This document shows positions 36,046 to 47,810 of a stretch of DNA of 64,000 bases, in pieces (positions within the stretch are counted from its first letter, which is position 1; each line of letters starts with the position of its first letter). The notes beneath the pieces are model-generated. The model worked only from the letters and a program-made list of their open reading frames with translations, made no database searches and was not told the DNA's origin. Source of the stretch: Apiosordaria backusii (Eukaryota > Ascomycota > Sordariomycetes > Sordariales > Lasiosphaeriaceae); assembly GCA_030549205.1 (NCBI GenBank), contig JAUKTV010000006.1:452501-516500 (forward strand), given 5' to 3'. Both the position numbers and the translations under genes were made by a program.

Positions 36046-37164
36046 ATGACATCTTCCTTCGACAAGCCTCCCGGGGCTGGTTACGGACCAATGCGCCCGT
36101 CGTTGTCGTCCTCCGCCCGCGCCCTTACGACCTTCTTCTCCCAGGCGCTCACCTCGTTCAAAGCCACCTCCTCCAAGTTCCAAGTAATTTGCACGGTACC
36201 GCGATGGCCTCCTGATACAAGTCAGAAGGATGCCCGCCCGACAATTCCAAAACCACTGCCTCCTCGAGCCAGACCAAGCACCCTGATTGTCCTCGATTCG
36301 TCCTTTAACCCCCCCACACGAGCCCATCTGCGGATGGCTACATCAGCTATTCTCTCACAGGGCCGGCCGTCAAAGACTACGCAGCCTAAAGGGAAAGATG
36401 CAATTGAAGTTGGTGGCGGAACTGAAGCCACGAGGTTATTATTGTTGTTGTCAGTCAACAACGCTGACAAAGCTCCGAAGCCCGCCTTGTTCCACCAACG
36501 GCTTGCACTGATGTGGGCATTTGCCCAAGACCTTCAGGCCTCTCTACAGCAGCAAGGCAAAACGGAGATCGATGTCGACATCGGGCTGTCGACCCTTCCA
36601 TTTTTCCACGAGAAGAGTGAGGCGATCGACCAAAGCGGGTTTTACCAGCATGGCTCAGAAGAAGAGAAAATGGAGCAGGTCATATTGGTGGGTTACGACA
36701 CCCTGATTAGGATTTTCAACCCGAAATACTACGGCCCAGTGGCGGCCTCCGAGCCTGGCAAGCCGTTGGAAACTAGCATTTCAGCCACAGCGGAGACCAA
36801 ACAACATGAGCAGACGACACCTATGCAAAGGGCGCTTGGGCCCTTGTTCCGTAGGGCGAGACTGAGGGTAACGATGCGGACAGATGATGAGTGGGGTGGA
36901 AAGGAGGAGCAGTTGAAATATCTGCAAGACCTGATACGGGGCGATGAAGATGGTGGATGGGATCCAGGGCTGGGGAGGATAGGTGGGAGCAAGGAGTGGT
37001 CACGGAGAATCGAGATGGTAGAAGGCAGAGATGTGAGTGGTGAAATAATCAGCAGCACCTATGCTAGAGAAGCTGTAAAGGAGGGTGATGGAGAAAGGTT
37101 AGAGAAAATGGTGAGTGATAGTGTGAGATGGTGGATTGAGGAGGAGGGCTTGTATCGGGAGTAG
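36046..37164 (+). CDS. pof1: Nucleotidylyltransferase of the Pof1/NMNAT family
   Basis: Predicted nucleotidyl transferase superfamily enzyme of 372 residues, similar to fungal nicotinamide mononucleotide adenylyltransferase-like proteins and yeast Pof1. The ATP-binding signature is seen as VLDSSFNPPTRAHLRMA (T/HxGH-type site in the form TRAHL). The C-terminal ISSTYARE matches the conserved ISSTxxR motif. A central part VILVGYDTLIRIFNPKYY fits the substrate-binding half. The N-terminal ~70 residues are Ser/Pro-rich. A possible 42-bp intron (36184-36225, GTAATT...CAG) would remove 14 residues in frame, but it is very short, so I leave the gene unspliced. The exact substrate is not certain. Confidence 0.85.
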   Translation: MTSSFDKPPGAGYGPMRPSLSSSARALTTFFSQALTSFKATSSKFQVICTVPRWPPDTSQKDARPTIPKPLPPRARPSTLIVLDSSFNPPTRAHLRMATSAILSQGRPSKTTQPKGKDAIEVGGGTEATRLLLLLSVNNADKAPKPALFHQRLALMWAFAQDLQASLQQQGKTEIDVDIGLSTLPFFHEKSEAIDQSGFYQHGSEEEKMEQVILVGYDTLIRIFNPKYYGPVAASEPGKPLETSISATAETKQHEQTTPMQRALGPLFRRARLRVTMRTDDEWGGKEEQLKYLQDLIRGDEDGGWDPGLGRIGGSKEWSRRIEMVEGRDVSGEIISSTYAREAVKEGDGERLEKMVSDSVRWWIEEEGLYRE

Positions 37165-38931
37165 ATTGTGCAAGTCCTGTAGAATCGAAATGCTGGAGCA
37201 TGGAGGTTGGTATCATGGTATCAAAGGGCAAATAAAGCACTGGACTACCACACCCAGCGCATCAACTTATTCCAGGCTGGGGGTTGTCACCAACAAAAAC
37301 TGAAAAAGAATTGCAGAGCATGAGAAATTTTGGCGGTCTTACGCGGCAGAACAGTTAGTGGTCCATTTTGCTCCACTTGGCCTTTGGGCATTCTGGTCGG
37401 TGGAGACGGTGGTCCGTGCGAGCAGATGCAAATTTGCATGCGTGCACTGGCCAACTGGGACAGGTATATATTGAAGTCTCCCCTCCCACCCTTTCCATTT
37501 TCTTTTTCTTTTCTTCCTCATGTCGACAATACTTCAGAGAATCATTTCTATAGTAGTCGTCCTCTTTTGTGTTCCCTAAAGGAGCCACAGATCCCACCCG
37601 GGTTGATGAACGATATCCTCGGCGCCCAACAGTGAGAAGCCCTTTTTTACTCTCGACCTGCCTGCAAAGGTGGCGGTCGCTGGCCTTGTGCTGCGGCTGT
37701 ATAGAGAGTGGCGATGATCTGTACCCCGATTCCTTGAGGTCTTGCCTTCGGGCGCTTGAGCGGGGTGGGTGTCGATGGAAGTCTGACCGGCCATTCTTTT
37801 CTTTTTTCATTGTGCTCTTGGGCTTGGCTCAGGACTCGAAGAAGAAAGTCTTTTTGTGTTCAAATGTGCGTGAAACTTGGCCCGACAACACACCTATCGA
37901 CCGCGGGCTCTCGCTGGTCACGTCATCGGATACTGCAATATGAAATGCCCCCATCTAAGATGCATCACTCAAAAAGCCATGCTGCATTCTGCTCGTCTCC
38001 CCTGTTCCTGTATACTTCAGCTTGATTCCTAAACATACCATTCATGGCTCATCCACACAGATGCCGTATCGTTAATTGTTTCCAGATGTCAATGGGAATG
38101 GTATAGTCGTGAGTCGGTTGGACAGAGTTGACTGAAAGTCATTCCACAAACCAACCATACGAGGATAAACAGCAGCAAACATCTTGCTTCGGTCAATCAA
38201 ATGGGCGAGACATGGTGGTTAACTGCTCCTGAATGCCTTTAAATACATCAACCTACACTATGATTTAAGGAGTGTCCCTTAGGATTTAGCTCAGCGACCC
38301 AGAGTAGCTTGTTATCACGCGTGCGGTCAAGGGAAAGGCAGAGGTGCCATCCCGCCATAAAACCAGAGGCTTGCAAGCGATATGTCCACACGCTTCTTTC
38401 ACTCAGGAGAGACAGCGAAGTGAGTTGGGTCAGCCGCCGAGCTTGCCACAATGTGAGATTATCGAGTTTTTACGCAAGCTTGGCGAACTAGGGAGAGTGC
38501 AGTGGCAGGCTGTCCACATTGCGTATTTTCCCACACGATCAAGTTTCAAGCCTTCACGGTAACAATTCTAACAGGAAAAACACGACTAGCTTTTTACGAG
38601 CAATTACATATCTTCAAGGGATTTGCGGCTTCATTACAAGTCTCGAATAATTGTTTCCTCGCAGTGGACGTGGCCTTTCAGAGCTGGAAGACAAAAACGT
38701 TGTTGGGTGCCAAGCCGCGGGCAAGTGGATCCGTACGAGTGGCCACGGAACTGAGACGGGTTTTTGGATTGCAGGCGTGGACCCTTCTCCAACTCAAAAC
38801 ACCAAAGAATAAAATCTGGCCGGATCGACTGCCCACGCCCACTTCTAGCATCCGTAAGCATACGCAGGAATTGACGCTCGACGAATAACACCTTGTCGCA
38901 TCACGCATCTCATCATCACACATCAGTCGCA
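37165..38931. other. Intergenic region
   Basis: 1.8 kb without a gene I can support. A TATA-like GGTATATATTG at about 37462 precedes a CT-rich stretch and an ATG at 37520 that opens a short hydrophobic frame of 19 codons. This could be a promoter of a small unrecognised gene or chance. The right end is the PHO88 promoter. Confidence 0.35.
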
Positions 38932-39632
38932 ATGGGTCTCAGTCCGCAAATGTAAGCAACACGCACTCTGCGCCCATTGCATTCGCCAGCTAACCTGTTG
39001 CTCTCCAGCACTAACCTGATCATCATCCTCGGCATGATGCAGGTCGCCAAGAAGATCCCCTTTGAAGACGAGTCGGTTCTCAATCTCTGCCGCGCCGGCT
39101 ATATCGCCAGCAACTTGATCATCCTGAGCATCTACCTCTACATCCAGAGCACCATCAACAAGAAGAAGGGTATGTCGCGCGTCTTTTCGGTGCACAATCA
39201 TGGGCCCCGGGCTAACATTAACCGTCTCCTTTCACAGATCTCACCACGCTCAAGTATGTCGAACCCGCACCGATGGGCTCCAGCGAGGAGGGCAAGCTCG
39301 TCACCACTACGGTCCAGGCCTATGACCTCGCCCAGCTCAAGAACTTGATGCGCTCCCAGATGATGGGCGTCCTGATGATGGGCGTGATGCACCTCTACTT
39401 CAAGTACACCAACCCCCTTCTCATCCAGAGCATCATCCCCCTCAAGGGCGCCCTCGAGGCCAACCTCACCAAGATTCACGTCTGGGGCCAGCCCGCGTCT
39501 GGTGATCTTAAGCGCCCATTCAAGCAGCCTGCCGGCTTCATGAGCGCTCTGCAGAGCGGCGCTGCCCAGAGCGACAAGAAGGCCGTTGAGTCGGCTGAGC
39601 GCGCTGGCCGTGGCGGTGCCAAGGAGGAGTAA
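38932..39632 (+). CDS. pho88: SRP-independent targeting protein PHO88/SND3
   Basis: ER membrane protein of the SND targeting route, originally named for its effect on phosphate transport. Exons are 38932-38951, 39009-39169 and 39238-39632, giving 191 residues, the normal length. The N-terminus MGLSPQI is completed across the first intron. Hydrophobic segments TNLIIILGMMQVAKK and ASNLIILSIYLYIQ follow, then YDLAQLKNLMRSQ, MMGVMHLYFKYTNPLLIQS and a basic C-terminus. All introns have GT-AG ends and standard lengths. The 20-nt first coding exon is supported by the frame and by family length. Confidence 0.95.
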
Positions 39633-40204
39633 ATTATTATTCACGAGGAACGCGACACCTTTGTTGTGGGCTTTTTGGGGGGATCTCTGTATTATGACCG
39701 CTCTTTCTGGGCTTTCCGTTGTGATAGACTTTTTTTAGGGGGGGAGGGGGAGGGACGGCATGTCTGTTGGATGATTAAAGCTTAGCGGTGGGAGGCGTGG
39801 CGCTCTTGGTTGCTTTAAATGATCAAGTACGTTCGTCAAATCATTGCCTATGGTTCCTGTGGCTCTGTCAATTCCATTGATTCCATTGTTCCCGTGGGCT
39901 TCTATCTGGTCGCTCAGTCCGAGTCTTGCTGAGTGTCGAGTGTCCCAGTTGGTGACCAGCAGGCCGAAGCTCTGTCAGCCGTGGCTGGCTGCGCGTCATA
40001 GGCGGTGGCGACCCCTGCACCGCTTTGAACCATCCCGAGTTGCCCGCTCCAACATTTCTCTGCTTGCCCCCTTGCAACCCCTCCCTCTACAGCCCTTGAA
40101 GTCCAGATAACATTGCTCTACCTGTACCGTACCTTTGCGCGACTCAAACAGTGGAGTGACAAGGTCATTTACACAAACCTGGAACGTCAAACTACCGTTT
40201 TGCC
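39633..40204. other. Spacer PHO88 / RAD14
   Basis: 572 bp between two plus-strand genes. It contains the PHO88 3' UTR and the RAD14 promoter. A G-rich run near 39740 is the only notable composition. Confidence 0.5.
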
Positions 40205-41493
40205 ATGGAGCGGCCAGAAACCCCACCAAAAGAGGTTGCGACAGCCATTTCCAGGCGGCCACCATCTCCACCAACACCCGAAGTCACTCGTCGTATTGTA
40301 TGTTGGCGTATCATCTCTCACCTGTTTTACCCCATTACGCATGCTCATCTCAGGACTTTATGATAGGAAGAGAACCGTCTCCGTGCCAAAGCCATCCGCG
40401 AGCAACGCGACGCTGAGCTCCAGGCCTCCGGCGCACTGCAGACAAATGGACACAATCAATCTGTTGGATCAGCTGGAAAGAAACGACCATACGGATCCAT
40501 ACCGCGAGCTGAAGTACCGGCCACGAATCGGGATGCGCGGACAAGTCCAACCAAAGAGGGAGAAGGCCTCCAGCCCGTCTCGCGCAAGTTTACGAAATAT
40601 GTCGATTACAACTTCAGCGCCATGACTGATACGAAGGGGGGGTTCTTGAGCACCGAAGATGATCCATGGAATAAGAGTATGTCTGCTGGCGCGCCCGGCA
40701 AGTCAGAGGGAGAGCAGAAGCCGGCGAACATGACTGCTGCTGAGTGGGAAAGACTGCAGTTGATCAGAAAGTTGCAGAGAAACAAGTCGGGCCCGTTTGA
40801 GCCCGGGTTGAGTGTATTGGCGGACGAGAAGACCAGAAAACGGTGCAGAGAATGCAAGACGGTCGAAATCGACTTTGTCTGGGAGGAAGTGTTCGGATGT
40901 GCTGTGTGCAATGGGTGCAAGCAAAAGTTTCCGGAGAAGTACAGCTTGCTGACCAAGACGGAGTGTAAAGAGGATTACTTGTTGACAGATCGTGAGTCTG
41001 TGTCATGGCTTTCCCACCACCCTGTTTCGTTGCTAACTCTTCATCCTCTGAAGCCGAGCTCAAAGACCCCGAACTGCTGCCGCATCTGTCGAAGCCCAAT
41101 CCCCACAAGTCGCACTGGCATGACATGATGCTGTTTCTACGATACCAAGTGGAGGACTATGCAATCAACCAGAAATGGGGTTCTGCAGAGGCACTCGACG
41201 CTGAATTTGAGAAGCGAGAGGAAGATAAAAAGAGGAGGAAAGAGGCCAAGTTCAAGGAAAAGCTCCTGGACCTGAAGCGCAAGACCAGAACTGAGGCTTT
41301 CAGGAGAAACAATGCAAAGGGGGGCATCAGCGGTTCGGGACAGGGGCCTGGGAAAACAGCCAGTTTTGGAGATGCGATTGGGGACCGAGGGAAGCACGTT
41401 CATGAGTGGGGGAGGACCGTCGAGAATGCGGATGGTATGACGGTCAAGACATGCTTGAGTTGCGGATCAGAGGTGGAAGTGATGGAATTTTGA
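40205..41493 (+). CDS. rad14: DNA damage recognition protein RAD14/XPA
   Basis: Scaffold and lesion-verification factor of nucleotide excision repair, nuclear. Exons are 40205-40297, 40367-40991 and 41054-41493, giving 385 residues. The zinc finger has the XPA spacing C-x2-C-x17-C-x2-C (CREC, then CNGC). The following [25 protein letters not shown] is the conserved DNA-binding core, completed across intron 2. A central helix rich in Lys/Glu (KREEDKKRRKEAKFKEKLL) and a C-terminal cysteine pair (CLSCGSE) complete the pattern. The N-terminus begins with a Pro-rich stretch (ERPETPPKEV), with a basic helix after intron 1. Confidence 0.96.
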
Positions 41494-41981
41494 CGACTCT
41501 CTGCTAAAGTACAAGTCATGTCAGTTTCCTTCATACAGTAGGCGTACCTAGATCCACGGGCGCAACACAGCTTCAAGGTGTTGTGCATTAGGTCCTCTTT
41601 ATATGGTGGGGGAGTGGGGGGATGTTAGCTGAACCTCTGCTTGATGCCAAGACAAGGCCAAACTCCATACATAGACAATACACCTGTTTCTTATTGGCTG
41701 AGACTTGTGGAGCCAGCAGAAGCTCCAGAGTGTCTTGGGGTACAGTGGCCCGTGCCAGCATCGCGCCGACTTGTTGGATTGCCGCCGCCTTGCTTCCCCA
41801 GCCAGACAGGACAGACAGCTCACCCATTCGGCTTCGCACTGACGGAAAGAAAAAAAATACAAAACAGAACCAAGTCTTTGCACTCACAATCTCTTTCGTT
41901 GCATGGCCATATCCCGATATATTCATTTCCATTCTCCATCTGCGTCCTCGCTCAGAGTCACGTCGCTGCTCTGCTGCCACC
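41494..41981. other. Spacer RAD14 / striatin
   Basis: 488 bp with the RAD14 3' UTR and the striatin promoter and 5' leader. No specific element is seen. Confidence 0.5.
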
Positions 41982-44688
41982 ATGGGCACCAATGGAGGGA
42001 GTGGGATGGGCGCGCACGACGTTGGAGGCATGATGGGCTCCAGTCACCCTCCTGCCACTGAATATACACTCCAAGGTCTGTATATACCCCCCGTCTCTTC
42101 TGATATCACGAGTCTTTGCTAATCACCGGCGGTCGCAGGCGTTATGCGCTTCCTCCAAACCGAATGGCACCGGCATGAACGCGATCGCAACGCCTGGGAA
42201 ATCGAGAGGCAGGAGATGAAGAGCAGGATAGCCAATCTCGAGGGCCAAGCCAGGAGAGCCGACGCAACCCAGAACACATTGAAGAAATATGTCTCTATAT
42301 TGGAGAAGAAGATCAAAGAGCAGCTGGCAAAGTCAAAGGAGGGTGCTGAGCCGTCGCAACCCAAACCTCTGGATCGGGCCGCATTGCTGAAGGAGAAGCT
42401 TGCTCGTAAGTTTATGAGACATCCGTTGGCGTGTTATTCTTGCGAAATCGCTGACACAGGCCGGCAATGCAGCGTCAGGTGATCCTACGGTGCCCAGCAC
42501 GATCGCAGCCGACCTCGCTGATGAAGAAAACCAACGCAACGAGCTGAAGACCTTCCTTGACCAGTGCCAAGCCGAGTTCACCTATCTCATGATTACACCC
42601 GCGAACCCCATGCCCCCGAGAGACTCGCCACCTCTTCCCGTGATGGAGGATCTGCGCGACGGCGACGCGTATGGTCAGCAAATCATGGATCCAGTCTACC
42701 AACAGCAGGGTCTTTCGCAGCAGCAGCAGCAGCAACAGCAGGCTCACGTTCGTGAGCTTCTCGCCCAGCAAGCCCGATCCGCGGCGCCCTCAGCACATCG
42801 TAGTCAGGGCGCACCTGGTTCCAGTAACTACCCCGTCAAGCAGTTTGATTTACAGTCTGCTCCCATGATCCGCACAGCGAATGCCGAGCAGCCATCCGTC
42901 ATGTATGGGAATGCCAACGAATGGACCGGGCAGATACCAATCCACGCAAAGCCTACAACAGACATGAGCCAGGAGCCTAGCATGCAGCCGAAGCACCCCG
43001 GTCGAGGGGAGGACAGAGGGGAGCCGTCAGAAAAGCGCGGCGGGGTCGAGTCGGACAGTTGGGACTTCAACGATAGCAACTTTCCGGATCCTGTCGCCCC
43101 TAATCTACCGCCATCGCAGCAGCAGCAACCGCACCAGGTGTCGTCGAACCGGCCTGATACCGATGTGTTCCCCGCCGCTGAAAACATCCCAAAGTCGCCG
43201 AATCGTGGTGCTCTTTCGCATAGAAGAAAGAGCTCGAGCTCCATGGGCCGGAGACGAAGCGCAGAACACGAACTTTCATTAAACACACTGGGCCAAAAGA
43301 CGGAAAGTACCAACTTCAAGCTCAAATTTGGATTGAGAGGTCACCTGGACACCGTTCGCACAGTGATCTTTTCAGGGGGCGGGAGCCCTGGAGAGCCCGA
43401 GATCTGCACAGCTGGAGACGACGGGACGATCAAACGATTCCACATCCCGGATCGCCATCCTGGCCATCCCAACGCCGGGGTTGGTGATCTGGACGTCACT
43501 GCCGATTTCACCCACCGCGGCCATAGCAGTGCCGTCCTCTCTCTCACATCGTGGTCGCCATCGCCAAACTTCTCCACAGGCGGGCGCGCCCAGGGTGATG
43601 GGTGGATCTTCTCTGGAGGCCAAGATGCCACAATCCGGGTATGGGAAAGAGGCCGCGTAGATCCAAAAGCTACTATGGACGCGCATGCTGATGCTGTCTG
43701 GGCCCTCTGTGTCCTCCCCGCCAACCTTGGCGCCATCTTCGGTCAAACAACCACCCACGGCTCCCCAGACCGCATCCTCCTCGTCTCTGGCGCAGCTGAC
43801 GGCAGCGTCAAGCTTTGGGCAGTCAGTGCGCCGCCTCAGCTCACCTCGCCGCAGCCCAGCGCGGGACGTAGGGGTCCCGGCGGCCGCACGAGAGGCAACT
43901 CGATGAGCTCTGGTTCTGGCTTTCCGAACTCCCCTCAGCCGACGACAGCTTCCAACTCACCCTTCCACTACTCGCTGATACACTCCATTTCCCGCCCCAA
44001 CTGCAAGGCCAGCCCCACCAGGATCACTCCCTTGAGTCCAAATGGAGAGACATTTGTAGTCAGTTACTCGGATGCCACCATCATCGTCTACGATACACGG
44101 ACCGGAGAGCCTACCGGAACCATGGCCAGTCTGGAAACATATGATGGTACTGTTTCTACAAGTGTGAACGCGGTGGTGGCTACGGTGGTTGGACTTGATC
44201 AGCCTCAGGGTCTGGGTGAGGAGGAAAGTGGCGGCGGTGGGCCAACAGGAGGCGGACGCGCCATGGCTGGGTCTGGTGTCGAGGGCGTCATCATTTCTGG
44301 CCACGAAGATTGCTACGTCAGGTTCTTCGACGCCAACAGCGGTGAGTTTGAGAGCATCTCCCTTCCCAGGGACATCCCAGTTGTGTCAAAACGTTTGAGT
44401 TCAACCGTGCTAATAGTATTACCCACAGGCCAATGCACGTACAATATGGTTGCCCACCCAGCCTCTATCTCCAGTCTCTCCCTCAGCCCCGATGGCCGGG
44501 AGCTTGTGAGCGCTGGCCATGACGCCTCCTTGCGATTTTGGTCGTTGGAAACACGGTCCTGCACGCAAGAAATCACAAGCCACAGGGTGATGCGCGGCGA
44601 GGGCGTCTGCTCAGTCGTGTGGAGTCAAGATAGCCGGTGGGTTGTCAGCGGAGGCGGCGACGGTGTGGTCAAGGTGTTTGCGCGGTAG
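41982..44688 (+). CDS. pro11: Striatin, STRIPAK scaffold (PRO11/HAM-3 type)
   Basis: Scaffold of the STRIPAK phosphatase-kinase complex. In filamentous ascomycetes it is needed for hyphal fusion and fruiting-body development. Exons are 41982-42075, 42139-42405, 42473-44341 and 44429-44688, giving 829 residues. The N-terminal striatin domain ([20 protein letters not shown]) continues into a coiled coil. A Gln-rich low-complexity linker follows (polyQ at 42701-42742). WD40 repeats fill the C-terminal half ([51 protein letters not shown]). The last intron is 87 bp, a multiple of three with no stop, so an unspliced form would only gain 29 residues. Confidence 0.95.
42701..42742 (+). repeat. CAG/polyQ tract in striatin
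   Basis: An impure run of CAG/CAA codons gives a short glutamine tract in the linker between the coiled coil and the WD40 repeats. Confidence 0.8.
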
Positions 44689-46626
44689 AACCCGCAAATG
44701 TGCCGCCGCGGCCACGGCCAGCGGATTTCACGGTCAAACGCTCGACAAAATGCTGCTGTGTACGCCCAGTATAACGCGCTGGGAGTGAGTGTCCCGCAAC
44801 ATACTTGCGATCTGCCTCTGCCACCACCATCCCCTAGACCGTCAAGTTCGGAACGCTTTGAAACCTGGAATTCTGCTTGGGCTACGCCAATTCCGGGACA
44901 GTCTGGTAGGGGCCGTCTCGGGTCGTCGAGTATGCTGCCGCCGCCGCCACCAACCCCCAGACTATCGAGCTCGGGCCGCTTCGGCTCCTCGGACACAACC
45001 CCTTCTCGCCGCTTCTTGGATGGATTTGGACCTTGAAGTGCGCGGACAGTCGCCAGCGCTGTCGATTGCTTTGTCGCGGTTCATACATGATACCAGGAGT
45101 TCGGTTTGGTTTACAGCGAAAAGAGATGTTGTTGTCTCTAAACATTGGCGAGGCTTATTTTCCGTTATGTCGTCAAACATGGATATTTTATATAATCGGT
45201 TGAGCCGTCGTTGTTAATTGGCACACAAGAAAGAAGACCGGCGAGGATTACCGTCGACAGTCTGTGGCAGCGAAGGTGGGCTTTGTGCATACGCCCGAAA
45301 ATGCATCCAACAAGAAGCAAGATCGTCGCTGTAGTGTCACCTGGCCTAATGCTGAGTTGTTGTTTGACGGTGGGGGTAGATGAAGTGTATGCAAATATGT
45401 CTGTACGATGGGTTGGAATTGTGTATTGTGTGCTGTATATGATCCTTTTATATAGGAAAGGGTGCAGCGGCTGGTCATTATCTTGGGAGGATGGATGGGC
45501 ACAGGAACAGCGAAAAGTATACTCCGGCCTGTTTTATTTGTTGTTAGCCCATGGCATAGATTTCCGTATCCATAAATAATCCTCGTTCCAGACAGCCCTC
45601 CAGGGTGTTTTTAGTCGTGGTTGGAGGTATGATCAGAAGCAAAACTCCCGTCAAGAAATCCGGGTTTGAAGCTGCTGTCTTTTGCCGGAGTTCTTGCTTC
45701 GGCGAACAGAATGAGGCCGGATCGACATGATATTGGGCGATCCTTTCACTATCACTGTGCGGCAGGGTTCCCTTTCTAGGCAAAATAAACAATCACTTGG
45801 TCTTCTGGCCTTCAACCTTGATCAGCTGTTAAGCAAGCAGGTCTGTTGCATTCGAATAAGATGGGTCGAGTTTAGGCAAAATTGTCTGACCCTAGCACAA
45901 TACATGTAACATAGACCAAAAAAAAGTACATTCGTTTGATTTTGTGTTGGGCCGCTGGGACGAAATGGTGTGTGTCGACATACATGTGACGAACCAACCC
46001 CATATTTTTAGATTGCGTACATTCCTAGATGGGGAATGGGCAGCAAAGGAACAGAAGCTAAAAGACAAAAATTGACCGCTTGCATAAATAGGTACCGAAC
46101 ACCAAGCCCACATGTCCCGCCTTGGGGGTATGAGGAAAGACAAGCACCGTGTACCTATGCATTAATTCAGTTGGCCCCTTGGCAGTTCTGAGCCACGGCA
46201 TCAAGCTCCCTGCCTGTATGAAAGGAGGTGGGAAAGGGCCGGATTTGTCAGATTTCTCCTGTTTGCATTGTTGGGGAGAACAGCGTGGGCAAATACTGAT
46301 TAAATAACAATTTGTCCATTATTTCACACAGAGAAGATACCAGTAATTAGCCGAGGTTGGATGGTGATGGTGAAAGCTGGTTCCCAAAGAAAAATGGGGG
46401 GCAAATAGGGGTAATCAGTGGAGGCTAGTGATAATGAGTGATGATGGGGGGAATAAGTTGTGGTATGTCTGTGTAAACTGATGCTGACTCCCTCTGCTTG
46501 ATAAATACAACCACCCAAACAGACCATTCTCTCCGAAGCGATGATAAACCTGCAGAGTTTTCAAACAAGCCCCTCTCTTCTGCCTTGTCCTTCTGAATAC
46601 CAAGGAAATGCTGCTGTTGCGTAGAA
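44689..46626. other. Intergenic region between convergent genes
   Basis: 1.9 kb between the striatin stop (+) and the DUF1996 stop (-). Frames here (for example 44698-45036, Pro/Ser-rich) have no family resemblance and probably lie in the striatin 3' UTR. No repeat or RNA gene is recognised. Confidence 0.45.
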
Positions 46627-47810
46627 TTAAGCCTTGATGGCAACATCGCCCATGGGCATGGCCTTGAGCCCTGTTTGATGATGTCGTTAGCACGGGTCCC
46701 TCTCGGAGCGTCTTGAGACAAGACGAGAAACTTACATCCGTCGACGGGCTCGGGGGCCTGTTGCTTGATGTTGCAAGCGTTGTAGACCTCGGGGGCCTGG
46801 TAGGTGAGACCAGCAGCGGGGCAGGCACGGTTGAGGTTGCAGCCCTTGTCCATGGCACGCTGCAGAGTATCGCCCTCCCAGCCGAAGACGTAGTCACCGT
46901 GGGCGGCAGAGCCACCGAGGTTCATGCTGTAGACGAAGGCGGGGCCAGAAGTGGGCCACATGTTCTTATCGCTGAAGTTGGTCACGTTCCACATGAGCTC
47001 GTACATGAGCTGGGGAAGCTTGACGGGATGGCTGGACGGGCAAGCACCACCTCCAGTAGCACCAGAGCCCTGACCATAGGCGACGTGTGACTTGTGGTCG
47101 GGGGTGTCGAGGTTCTTGCCGTCCCAGCAGTGGGGGAAGATGATGGTCTGGCGGATCATCTTGCAGCGTGGCTCTTGGGGAATGCCGACGGTATCAGAGC
47201 CAGTGCAGGGAGCACCACCAACGAAGTTACCCTCGTTGGTCGATGTCCAGCAGCGATGGCAGATGTTGGCCTTGGAAACCTGGCCGTCCTCGGTGTTGGC
47301 CGCGTTACCGGCAAGCATGCGGAAGCCCTGAGATTGTCAGTCACCCCATGCCGGAGCCCATCAGAGAAGGAAGAAGAAGAAAAGGATGGAGCATACGGGT
47401 CTGAAGGCAGTAGTCTTGCCGCTGGGGATATAGTAGATGTCGAGACCACCCTTGTTGATAAGTTGTCCCTGGGGGCCGCCGTTGCCAACCTGGGGAATGC
47501 GGTGATAAGACCCGTTCTTGTGCTTGAAGAACATGACGGCCGTCCAGTAGTTGGACAGATCCTGGGGGAACGAGCAGGACGTGCAGGTTGACCTCTTGGC
47601 AAGATCGTACTCGACGGGCTCCATGGTCAAGTTGAAAGAGTTACCACCGACGATCTGGTGGAGATGGGGTGTGTAGCGGACGCCGGGGTTGACGAGGGGA
47701 TCGACACGGTCGACGACGAGCTGGGAGCAGGCGAACCGCAACATGTTCTGAGCGGCAGCTCCATTGGCCAGCAGCGCAACGGCCGCGGTGAGGGCAGACC
47801 ACGAATGCAT
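46627..47810 (-). CDS. Secreted DUF1996 protein
   Basis: Extracellular protein of a fungal family with no established function. Exons are 47810-47397, 47327-46736 and 46670-46627 (44 nt), giving 349 residues. A signal peptide is clear (MHSWSALTAAVALLANGAAA, then QN). Conserved features of the family are FACSQLVVDRVDPLVNPG near the mature start, HLHQIVGGNSF, CTSCSFPQDLSNYW, and RQTIIFPHCWDGKNLD with SHVAYGQGSG. Several cysteines are likely paired. The last intron (GTAAGT...GCTAAC...CAG) joins DG-WLKAMPM, the usual C-terminus. A cell-wall or substrate-related role is sometimes assumed for secreted proteins of this type, but nothing in the sequence proves it. Confidence 0.9.

Noticed and set aside
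46713..47090. 125-codon plus-strand frame
   Set aside because: It is antisense to the DUF1996 gene, which has a signal peptide, conserved motifs and consistent introns.
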